Shown: piece by piece, positions 1 through 5,276 of the stretch | How the letters are laid out: each line of letters begins with the position of its first letter | Position numbering within the stretch: the stretch's first letter is position 1 | NCBI GenBank assembly: GCA_009781325.1 | Contig: WQYJ01000150.1 | Coordinates: 1-5,368 of the forward strand | Origin: Propionibacteriaceae bacterium | GTDB taxonomy: Bacteria; Actinomycetota; Actinomycetes; Propionibacteriales; Propionibacteriaceae | DNA length: 5,368 nucleotides | Direction: 5' to 3' | The notes under the pieces: model-generated | Told to the model about the DNA's origin: nothing | The model's input: the letters and a program-made list of their open reading frames with translations, nothing else | The model's database searches: none | Translations under genes and position numbers: made by a program

Positions 1-164
1 AAGGCTGATGATGAAGCATCACAACACTCCATTCCATAGTGCTGCATTGACCCCTAGAGCCGGTAGAGGTGGTTTCAAGTGGTCATCGCATCACAAATGG
101 TTTTCTGTGGGTTTATATAGTAGCTGTTCGATGGTGGCTGACGTGGTTTTCCCCCCGCTCCCGC

Positions 165-184
165 GAACCCCCCCAGGGGGGTTC
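165..184. repeat. Perfect C/G hairpin, 9-bp stem
   Basis: GAACCCCCC (165-173) pairs perfectly with GGGGGGTTC (176-184) across a CA centre. In practice the innermost pair or two would open to give a usable loop. Neither strand has a T-run directly after it, so it is not a standard intrinsic terminator. On the minus strand the neighbouring C-runs (151-156, 160-162, 168-174) read as G-runs and could compete with the hairpin by forming a quadruplex. Confidence 0.7.
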
Positions 185-191
185 TTGGGTT

Positions 192-205
192 TGAGCAGGT
201 GCTCA
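192..205. repeat. 14-bp dyad TGAGCAGGTGCTCA
   Basis: TGAGCA (192-197) and TGCTCA (200-205) are perfect inverted repeats around GG. The size and symmetry would suit a dimeric regulator's site, but no gene start lies nearby, so an operator role is only a possibility. Confidence 0.35.
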
Positions 206-297
206 GCTTGTGCTGTTGTCGCGCTCGTGGCGAGGGTTCCCTGGGATGCTGCTGCTGTGCTGGGTGTCTGGGTTGGTGGTTGGGTTTGTTGCACCTC

Positions 298-319
298 GGG
301 TGGGGATGGGTTGATCGGG
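298..319 (+). other. G-quadruplex motif
   Basis: Four G-tracts (298-300, 302-305, 308-310, 317-319) are separated by loops of 1, 2 and 6 nt, satisfying the usual G3+N1-7 pattern. The motif lies in a plus-strand stretch from about 206 to 425 that is rich in G and T and poor in C, with more G-tracts at 262-264, 270-272, 282-284, 339-342 and 344-346. Whether it folds is unknown. Confidence 0.5.
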
Positions 320-371
320 TCGGCTTCTGTGGTCTCCTGGGGTGGGTAGTGAGTCTGCTGGTGGTGGGTGA

Positions 372-423
372 TGCTGCGGTGGGTTCTGCTGGTGTTCGGG
401 GGTGCTGCGGTGGGTTCTGCTGG
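372..423 (+). repeat. Two direct copies of a 21-bp repeat
   Basis: Positions 372-392 and 403-423 are identical over 21 bp (beginning TGCTGCGGTGGG and ending CTGCTGG) with a 31-bp period. Each carries the GCGGTGGGTT core found in the tandem repeat further right, in the opposite orientation. They are probably diverged relatives of the same unit. Confidence 0.8.
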
Positions 424-446
424 GCGAATCAGTGGCAAAACAGTGC

Positions 447-510
447 ATCCTCTTTCTGGCGGTGGGTTTTGTCACCGTCCAGCGACAAAACCCACCACAA
501 GGCAGAGGAT
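447..510. repeat. Inverted copy of the tandem unit forming a long stem
   Basis: The inner arms GGTGGGTTTTGTC (461-473) and GACAAAACCCACC (484-496) are a perfect 13-bp inverted repeat with a 10-nt loop. Outward the pairing continues imperfectly to 447 and 510, giving about 23 matched pairs in 27. The left arm is a single reversed copy of the 30-bp unit that follows in direct orientation at 487-590. Confidence 0.75.
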
Positions 511-590
511 GGGGGGCAAAACCCACCGCAAGGCAGAGGATGGGGGTAAAACCCACCGCAAGGCAGAGGATGGGGGCAAAACCCACCGCA
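487..590 (+). repeat. 30-bp tandem repeat, about 3.4 copies
   Basis: Unit 1 (487-517, 31 bp), unit 2 (518-547), unit 3 (548-577) and a partial unit (578-590) follow one another directly. Each begins AAAACCCACC and ends in a run of G. Copies differ by one substitution (A for G at 497), one extra G in unit 1, and one T for C at 547. This is a minisatellite-like array whose copy number could differ between strains. All reading frames through it give repetitive translations, so predicted proteins here are suspect. Confidence 0.9.
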
Positions 591-692
591 GCACCACCAC
601 CAGCACGGCATTTGGTGTCGATACTACGCAGTGATGACCGGTAGGAGGCTTCATCCACCGACGTGCACGAGGATGTGCCATGATCGCTTGGT

Positions 693-750
693 AAAAAGTT
701 GCCCATTCCGAACAAGACTGCTGTCTCCACGACGGAATGGGCAAGTCTTT
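693..750. repeat. Hairpin A/B of the four-arm cluster
   Basis: Arm A (GTTGCCCATTCCG, 698-710) pairs with arm B (CGGAATGGGCAAG, 733-745) with one mismatch. Flanking A-run (693-697) and T-rich (746-750) bases extend the stem to about 18 positions with two mismatches. The 22-nt loop holds a smaller hairpin, AGAC-TGCT-GTCT (715-726). The A-stem-T layout resembles a bidirectional terminator but could equally be a repeated extragenic element. Confidence 0.65.
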
Positions 751-794
751 GCTGGAAAGCCGGTGCCATTCGGGGAAAAACTTGCCCATTCCGT
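732..794. repeat. Alternative hairpin B/C, the best-paired of the cluster
   Basis: Arm B with its flank (732-750) and arm C with its flank (776-794) are complementary at 18 of 19 positions; the only mismatch is 747 with 779. The loop is 25 nt. This pairing uses the same arms as hairpins A/B and C/D, so it cannot coexist with either in one molecule. Confidence 0.65.
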
Positions 795-832
795 TGAAGG
801 AGGCTTCGATCGGTGCGGAAGAGGCAAGTTTT
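776..832. repeat. Hairpin C/D of the four-arm cluster
   Basis: Arm C (CTTGCCCATTCCG, 781-793) pairs with arm D (CGGAAGAGGCAAG, 816-828) with two mismatches. AAAA before and TTTT after extend it to 17 positions. The loop is 22 nt, the same length as in A/B, and also holds a 4-bp hairpin (GAAG-GAGG-CTTC, 796-807). On the plus strand the stem is followed by TTTTGT, which is terminator-like. Confidence 0.6.
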
Positions 833-1036
833 GTACGCTGATAGGTCCTCACCTGGGGGTTGGGGGCACCAGTAAACATGCCACAGGGCCAAACCTGCCA
901 CGGTCCTTGTGTTACAAGACCCATCCAAAGCTACCTATTGAGAATGAATTGGCTGACAAATACCGCTGACACGGGCTTACGGAGTGTGAAAACCCATCCA
1001 ATTCAGGGTTATTCAGCGTTTGCGGGGCATACCGAG

Positions 1037-1056
1037 CGCAGTGCGTTCGCGCTGCG
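1037..1056. repeat. 20-bp near-palindrome
   Basis: CGCAG (1037-1041) pairs with CTGCG (1052-1056). The interior adds a T/G wobble and GC pairs around a GTTC loop, so almost the whole 20 bp folds back. No T-run follows on either strand. It abuts the larger hairpin to its right, sharing bases 1055-1056. Confidence 0.5.
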
Positions 1057-1091
1057 TGACAAAAAAGGACGGCACCTTCCCCATTGTCACG
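1055..1091 (-). terminator. Candidate terminator of the serC-serA operon
   Basis: Read on the minus strand, CGTGACAA (1091-1084) pairs with TTGTCACG (1062-1055). Inside it GGAAGG (1080-1075) pairs with CCTTTT (1068-1063), including two G-U pairs, around a 6-nt loop. A 3-nt bulge joins the two stems. The inner stem running into a TTTTTT stretch resembles an intrinsic terminator, and it sits about 160 nt past the serA stop. Against this, the T-run is also part of the outer stem. It may instead be another member of the island's hairpin repeats. Confidence 0.35.
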
Positions 1092-1126
1092 TCCGGATGA
1101 GGTTGACGCCTCGAAGTAATGACAGA

Positions 1127-1152
1127 AATCAAGCAACTCCAAGCCCTTGATT
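1127..1152. repeat. 7-bp stem-loop downstream of serA
   Basis: AATCAAG (1127-1133) pairs perfectly with CTTGATT (1146-1152) over a 12-nt loop. It is the hairpin nearest the serA stop, 97 nt beyond it. The minus-strand continuation is only mildly T-rich, so it is a weak alternative terminator for the operon. Confidence 0.3.
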
Positions 1153-1249
1153 GGACCGATCTAACTCTTGTATGGCCGAGATTGTGAGATGATGCAGAGG
1201 CGGGGCTGCGTGTCACGTTGTCTTGGTGTGTCTAGTGTTGATTTCCAGA

Positions 1250-2422
1250 TCAGGACAGGATTCGCGCTGACAGAACTCCGGGGATCGACTGGATTTCTGT
1301 GAGCAGTTCGCTTGGGATGGCGCCTTCTACGTCGACTAGGGTGTAGGCCAGTTCTCCCTTGGATCGGTTGAGCAGGTCTGCGATGTTGAGGCCGGCTTCG
1401 GCGAGGAGGGCAGAAATCTGTCCGACCATGTTGGGTACGTTGGAGTTGGCGATTGCTAGGCGCGCGGTTTGCGGGTTGCGTGGAAGATCGATGTTGGGGA
1501 AGTTCACTGAATTGCGGATCACACCGTTCTCCAGGTAATTCCGCAGTTCGTCGACAGCCATGACTGCGCAGTTATCCTCAGCTTCTGCGGTGGATGCACC
1601 CAGATGGGGCAGGGTGACGACCTTGGGGCGCTTGTTGAGAGCCGGTGAGGGGAAGTCGCAGACGTAGCCGCGCAGTTTCCCTGCATCGAGAGCCTCAACC
1701 AGAGCAGCTTCATCCACGATTGGTGCACGCGAGAAGTTAATCAGTACCGCAGTTGGCTTCATCAGAGCCAGCTGCTTGGCTCCAACTAATCCCTTGGTTT
1801 CAGCGATCAGAGGTACGTGGAGGGTTACGATGTCGGCTCTGCGGAAGAGCTGCTCGACATTAGTGACCCTCTCCACCAACGAGGACAGCTTCCACGCATT
1901 CTCGACTGTCACTGACGGGTCGTACCCCATGACTTTCATGCCGAGAGCCGTGGCTGAGTTAGCAACCTCGACGCCGATGGCACCAAGCCCGATCACAGCC
2001 AGCGTACGGCCAGGAAGCTCGAAGCCAACGAACTGCTTCTTTCCCTTCTCCACTGCTTCGTTCATCGAGTCTGAGTCACCGTCAAGGCGGTGAGCAAAAG
2101 AAGCTCCATCGATAATGTTGCGGGCGGCGAGCAGAATACCGGCAAGGGTCAGTTCTTTGACAGCATTGGCGTTCGCACCGGGGGTGTTGAATACGGGGAT
2201 ACCCTTGGCTGAGTAGTCAGCGATGGGGATGTTGTTCGTACCCGCACCAGCGCGGGCAACAGCCAAGACTGAGGCAGGGATTTCGACATCATGCAGATTG
2301 GCGGAGCGTAGAAGCAGCGCGTTGGGATCGTCGATCTCAGTGCCCACCTCATAGCCTGCGCTGGGGAAGCGCTCTAATCCGAGCGGGCTGATGGCGTTCA
2401 GTGTCTTAATACGAAAAGTCAT
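1250..2422 (-). CDS. serA: D-3-phosphoglycerate dehydrogenase, short ACT-domain type
   Basis: This cytoplasmic enzyme oxidises 3-phosphoglycerate to 3-phosphohydroxypyruvate with NAD, the first step of serine synthesis. The 390-residue protein has a D-2-hydroxyacid dehydrogenase core with the Rossmann motif GLGAIG (145-150), acidic D168 at the end of the next strand, R232 in NFSRAPIVDE, and catalytic H273 in LPHLGAST. A C-terminal ACT domain (about 320-390) is expected to bind serine. The length fits the short class; mycobacterial SerA is near 530 residues because of an extra domain. Start: ATG at 2422 has AAGGAG six bases upstream; an in-frame start ten codons earlier would overlap serC. Odd points: the position matching E. 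coli E269 is proline (FPSP, P260), and the glycine usually after the arginine is alanine. It lies 10 bp after serC. Confidence 0.95.
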   Translation of the reverse strand: MTFRIKTLNAISPLGLERFPSAGYEVGTEIDDPNALLLRSANLHDVEIPASVLAVARAGAGTNNIPIADYSAKGIPVFNTPGANANAVKELTLAGILLAARNIIDGASFAHRLDGDSDSMNEAVEKGKKQFVGFELPGRTLAVIGLGAIGVEVANSATALGMKVMGYDPSVTVENAWKLSSLVERVTNVEQLFRRADIVTLHVPLIAETKGLVGAKQLALMKPTAVLINFSRAPIVDEAALVEALDAGKLRGYVCDFPSPALNKRPKVVTLPHLGASTAEAEDNCAVMAVDELRNYLENGVIRNSVNFPNIDLPRNPQTARLAIANSNVPNMVGQISALLAEAGLNIADLLNRSKGELAYTLVDVEGAIPSELLTEIQSIPGVLSARILS

Positions 2423-2428
2423 GTGTTT

Positions 2429-2434
2429 CTCCTT
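2429..2434 (-). promoter_or_regulatory. serA ribosome binding site overlapping the serC stop
   Basis: AAGGAG lies six bases before the serA ATG, and its first two bases are the last two of the serC TAA. This fixes the serA start at 2422 and suggests coupled translation of the two genes. Confidence 0.85.
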
Positions 2435-3515
2435 AGCCGCGCTGGTTCGCAAAATCAGTCATGAAGTCAATCAGTGCATCAACACCAGCTTGGGGCATGG
2501 CGTTATAGATGCTGGCACGCATCCCGCCGACCGCTCGGTGTCCTGCCAAGTTGGTCAGGCCGCGTTGCTGCGCCTGGGCGAGGAACTCGGCATCCAGGGA
2601 TGAGTCTGCCAGGGTGAACGGTACGTTCATCCAGGAACGGGCATTCACGGCAACCGGGTTCGCATAGAACTCCGATGAGTCGATTGCAGCATAGAGCGAT
2701 GAGGCTTTGGCCTGGTTTCTTGCCGCCATGGCCGTCAACCCGCCGCTTGCGTCGATCCAGTCGAGTACCAATCCCAGTAGGTAGACCGCAAATGTCGGCG
2801 GTGTGTTCAGCATGGAATCTGCATTAGCCATGGCAGTGTAATCCCAGATATCTGGAGTTGTTGATCGCGCATTACCAATGAGATCCTCGCGTACGATCAC
2901 CACAGCTAAACCAGCAGGGCCGAGGTTCTTTTGTGCCCCAGCGTAGATCAGACCGTACTGGGAGACATCAATGGGGCGCGACATGATGGTAGAAGAGAAG
3001 TCCGCAACCAGAGGGACGTCACCGGTTTCGGGGACATAGTCAAACTCCACACCGTTGATGGTTTCATTGGGTGTGTAGTGAAGATAGGCAGCGTCAGACG
3101 GCACGACATAGGAACCAGCAGCAGGAATGGCCGTATATTTTGTCTCGGCTTCGTCAGCTAAGACATCGACGTTGAGGAGCTGTGTTTTCGCGGACTTGAT
3201 GGCCTTGGTTGACCACTGTCCGGTGTTGAGATAGGCCGCGGTGTCACCAGGCTTGGTGAGGTTCATGGGGATGGCAGCGAACTGGCCAGAGGCACCGCCT
3301 TGAAGGAAGAGAACCCGGTAATCATCCGGAACACCGAGCAGACGACGTATTCCTTGCTCCGCTGAAGCGGCGCAAGCAATGAAGTCTTTGCCCCGGTGTG
3401 ACACTTCCATGACGGACATGCCAGAACCGCGCCAGTCAGTTAACTCGGCTTGGGCAGTTTCAAGTACCTCGATCGGCATCATAGCCGGACCGGCAGAAAA
3501 GTTATAGACACGCAC
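2433..3515 (-). CDS. serC: Phosphoserine aminotransferase
   Basis: A PLP-dependent class V aminotransferase that makes O-phospho-L-serine from 3-phosphohydroxypyruvate and glutamate, the step after SerA. The 360 residues match the usual length and include the N-terminal NFSAGPAMMP, GSGMSVMEVSHR (H40, R41), GGAS-QF (73-79), W101, D172 in ADFSS, the PLP lysine K196 in AGAQKNLGPAG, and GHRAVGGMR (325-333) for substrate phosphate binding. This is the E. coli/Firmicutes form, not the mycobacterial one with an FGSGPSKVR-like N-terminus. The start is GTG: an in-frame TAA lies four codons upstream and no other usual start codon occurs between, so the choice is firm. No Shine-Dalgarno sequence sits at normal distance. 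It is first in the operon with serA. Confidence 0.96.
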   Translation of the reverse strand: MRVYNFSAGPAMMPIEVLETAQAELTDWRGSGMSVMEVSHRGKDFIACAASAEQGIRRLLGVPDDYRVLFLQGGASGQFAAIPMNLTKPGDTAAYLNTGQWSTKAIKSAKTQLLNVDVLADEAETKYTAIPAAGSYVVPSDAAYLHYTPNETINGVEFDYVPETGDVPLVADFSSTIMSRPIDVSQYGLIYAGAQKNLGPAGLAVVIVREDLIGNARSTTPDIWDYTAMANADSMLNTPPTFAVYLLGLVLDWIDASGGLTAMAARNQAKASSLYAAIDSSEFYANPVAVNARSWMNVPFTLADSSLDAEFLAQAQQRGLTNLAGHRAVGGMRASIYNAMPQAGVDALIDFMTDFANQRG

Positions 3516-3548
3516 CTGGATACTTTATCATCCCCATGGTATTCCCAA
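3515..3548 (-). promoter_or_regulatory. Candidate serC promoter, leaderless start
   Basis: On the minus strand an extended -10 (TGA followed by TAAAGT, 3530-3522) lies so that transcription would begin about seven bases further on, at or beside the GTG itself. A TTGGGA (3548-3543) 15 bp upstream is a poor -35. Together with the missing ribosome binding site this suggests a leaderless mRNA, which is common in actinobacteria. The promoter call is inference. Confidence 0.35.
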
Positions 3549-3621
3549 CCCTGCTCAGCCCTGCTCTGTCCTGGTCCTCTCATGGAGGTTTTCGTGTTTG
3601 CCGTTATCAACATGTGATTTC

Positions 3622-3701
3622 TTCGTTACGAAAAAGCGATTCAGTCGTGATCGAAATGAAATGGCATTGTTATCACCTTGTGCTGGTAGTTCTGGTAGCA
3701 C
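3622..3701. promoter_or_regulatory. Small symmetric elements between serC and the vWA gene
   Basis: The 222-bp divergent intergenic region has no clear plus-strand promoter. It holds an 11-bp dyad TTCGTTACGAA (3622-3632), a doubled CTGGTAG (3683-3689, 3692-3698) with 9-bp spacing, and GTGCT/AGCAC arms (3680-3684, 3697-3701) enclosing that doublet. Any of these could be a regulator site for the lipoprotein gene, but none matches an operator I recognise. Confidence 0.25.
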
Positions 3702-3725
3702 TCTGTCAGTCTGAAAGTACAACAC

Positions 3726-3732
3726 GAAGGAG
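3726..3732 (+). promoter_or_regulatory. Ribosome binding site deciding the vWA lipoprotein start
   Basis: GAAGGAG lies five bases before the ATG at 3738. The alternative in-frame GTG at 3732 begins inside this site and so cannot use it, which favours the ATG. Confidence 0.85.
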
Positions 3733-3737
3733 TGCAC

Positions 3738-5264
3738 ATGAAAACCAAGAACCCATGGATCATTGCAGGTATCGCAGCGATCGTTCTCGCCCTGGCCGCT
3801 GGGTGTTCCGGCGGTAGCCCGAGCTCACCGTATGAAGATCCCTATTACGAGGACGAGTGGCGCTACGAAGAAATGGATCCACAAGAGGAGTACAACAACT
3901 CCGAAGAAACCCCATTCAAGAACGTGGCAACAAGCCCGCTGTCGACTTTCTCATCCGATGTCGACACTGCGTCGTACTCCAATATGCGCCGACAGATCAA
4001 TGCGCGTCAGGCACCGCAGGGCGTTCGCATTGAGGAATTGGTCAACTACTTTGATTATGACTATCCCGCTCCATCGAAAAACGCTGAACACCCCTTTACA
4101 GTGACAACAGAAGTGGCTGACTGTCCGTGGGAGCCCTCTCATCAACTCGCCATGATCGGCGTACAAGCCACCCGGAGTATTCCGACCTCAGCAGGAAACA
4201 ACATTGTCTTCCTCATTGATGTCTCGGGTTCGATGGAAAGTCCCAACAAGCTTCCGCTGCTGATTGACTCATTCTCGTTAATGGTCGGGAACCTGACAGA
4301 CACAGATGTGGTATCCATCGTTACCTACGCAGGCAGCAACAAGATTGCTGCCGACTCGATTCCAGGGTCGAACCACAAAGAGCTTCTTGGCATCCTCAAG
4401 TCTTTGAAAGCCGGTGGTTCCACAGGCGGAGCAGCCGGGATTAAGACTGCGTACGAACTGGCTGCGAAGAACTTCATCGAAGGCGGCAATAACCGCGTCA
4501 TTCTGGCTACGGATGGTGACTTCAATGTTGGCCCATCCACAGATGAACAACTGATCAGCATCATCGAAGAGCGCCGAGCCTTAGGTATCTATATCTCCGT
4601 CCTAGGCTTTGGAGCCTATAACCTCAAGGATTCCAAGATGGAGGCTATCGCTGACCACGGCAATGGAAACTATGCCTACATTGACACCCTGAATGAAGCC
4701 AAGAAGGTTCTCGTAGACGAGTTCGACTCTACGATGTTCGTTGTCGCTCAGGATCTCAAGCTTCAGGTTGAATTCAATGGCGGTGTCGTAGAACAATATC
4801 GCCTCATTGGCTACAACAACAGGCGCCTCGATGATGAGGACTTCGCCAATGACAAGAAAGATGCCGGCGATGTTGGCGCAGGGCACTCGGTCACTGCTTT
4901 CTATGAGCTCATCCTTACTGACGGTGCGTCGGGAACCAGCGAACACAAGTACGGCGAGACTACATGGGGAGACAGCACTGACTACTTCACGGTCTCAGTT
5001 CGCTACAAGAATCCAGGAGAGGAAACGAGCATTCTGGTTGAAAACCCAGTTGCAGACAGTGCCTATACCAAGAATCCATCAGTCAATTTCCAGTTCGCAT
5101 CCGCAGTCACAGAATTTGGACTAATTTTGATTGATTCCCAGTATCAATCACAAGCAAGCATCGGCACTGTTATCTCTGCCGCATCCGCAGCAGTGGGCGA
5201 AGACCCGTATGGACTTCGCGCAGAGTTCATCGATCTTGTGAAGGCCTATGAGCGTCTGCAGTGA
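3738..5264 (+). CDS. vWA-domain lipoprotein of the YfbK family
   Basis: A 508-residue exported protein, probably lipid-anchored on the outer face of the membrane. The signal peptide has basic residues (K2, K4), a hydrophobic core (8-21) and AAGC with the predicted lipidated C23; alanine at -3 is a weak lipobox position. An acidic, tyrosine-rich linker (about 30-58) follows. Next comes the family's N-terminal domain (about 60-150, with STFSSDVDTASYSNMRR and IEELVNYFDYDYP), then a vWA domain (about 155-330) with a full MIDAS: D161, S163, S165 in DVSGSM, T229 and D259. The C-terminal part (about 335-505) looks like DUF3520, including EYR-like and DAGDVGAGH motifs. The order matches E. coli YfbK, whose role is unclear; metal-dependent protein binding is inferred from the MIDAS. 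Intact, divergent from serC, and convergent with a gene at the right edge. Confidence 0.93.
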   Translation: MKTKNPWIIAGIAAIVLALAAGCSGGSPSSPYEDPYYEDEWRYEEMDPQEEYNNSEETPFKNVATSPLSTFSSDVDTASYSNMRRQINARQAPQGVRIEELVNYFDYDYPAPSKNAEHPFTVTTEVADCPWEPSHQLAMIGVQATRSIPTSAGNNIVFLIDVSGSMESPNKLPLLIDSFSLMVGNLTDTDVVSIVTYAGSNKIAADSIPGSNHKELLGILKSLKAGGSTGGAAGIKTAYELAAKNFIEGGNNRVILATDGDFNVGPSTDEQLISIIEERRALGIYISVLGFGAYNLKDSKMEAIADHGNGNYAYIDTLNEAKKVLVDEFDSTMFVVAQDLKLQVEFNGGVVEQYRLIGYNNRRLDDEDFANDKKDAGDVGAGHSVTAFYELILTDGASGTSEHKYGETTWGDSTDYFTVSVRYKNPGEETSILVENPVADSAYTKNPSVNFQFASAVTEFGLILIDSQYQSQASIGTVISAASAAVGEDPYGLRAEFIDLVKAYERLQ

Positions 5265-5276
5265 CCCAAGCTCCGA

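Larger units (their letters stand above)
356..605. repeat. Interrupted 26-bp inverted repeat bounding a mirrored array
   Basis: The left arm (356-385) and right arm (580-605) are exact reverse complements over 26 bp, except that the left arm has four extra bases (GTGA, 368-371). Between them the 10-bp core GCGGTGGGTT occurs in plus orientation at 376, 407 and 459, then in reverse orientation at 489 (one mismatch), 520, 550 and 580. The block is therefore a mirror around about 478. It could extrude a cruciform or fold as a long RNA hairpin. No transposase or terminal target duplication is visible. Confidence 0.75.
1..1249. other. Gene-free, repeat-rich intergenic island
   Basis: No reading frame here looks like a protein gene. 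The longer ones run through tandem repeats and hairpins, and their translations are low-complexity or repeat-derived. Contents by stretch: 1-164 holds nothing clear beyond a 9-bp direct repeat GCATCACAA (16-24, 88-96). A C/G hairpin and a small dyad lie at 165-205. 206-355 is GT-rich on the plus strand. 356-605 is a mirrored repeat array. 606-692 holds nothing clear, though AGGAGGCTTC (643-652) recurs at 798-807. 693-832 is a hairpin cluster. 833-1033 has a 5-bp hairpin (906-918) and a direct repeat ACCCATCCAA (919-928, 992-1001). 1034-1152 has three hairpins. 1153-1249 shows nothing. That the region is non-coding is inferred from these features; a short RNA gene cannot be excluded. Confidence 0.75.

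Noticed and set aside
91..438. Proline/threonine/glutamine-rich minus-strand frame that could be a surface-protein linker
   Set aside because: The amino-acid bias follows directly from the C/A-rich complement of the GT tract, and no sorting signal, signal peptide or neighbouring domain is present.
487..590. Possible CRISPR array
   Set aside because: Repeats are directly adjacent with no unique spacers, and no cas gene is in the window.
356..605. Possible insertion sequence or MITE with terminal inverted repeats
   Set aside because: No transposase, no flanking target-site duplication, and the inverted arms are part of the internal repeat family, not distinct ends.
203..928. A 241-codon minus-strand open frame across the repeat island
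   Set aside because: Its translation is built from the tandem repeat (recurring AVGF and PILCL-type strings), the hairpin arms and a P/T/Q/H-rich tail from the GT-skewed tract. No domain, start signal or codon pattern supports a gene. Similar entries in databases would likely be spurious.
1013..1216. 67-codon minus-strand frame downstream of serA
   Set aside because: It runs through two hairpins and has no ribosome binding site or recognisable family.
1..1249. tRNA, rRNA or known riboswitch in the island
   Set aside because: No cloverleaf, rRNA segment, T-box consensus or riboswitch core was found by eye; an unknown RNA remains possible.
3536..3817. Plus-strand frame overlapping the serC-vWA intergenic region and the lipoprotein start
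   Set aside because: It overlaps the well-supported lipoprotein gene in another frame and has no ribosome binding site or recognisable domain.
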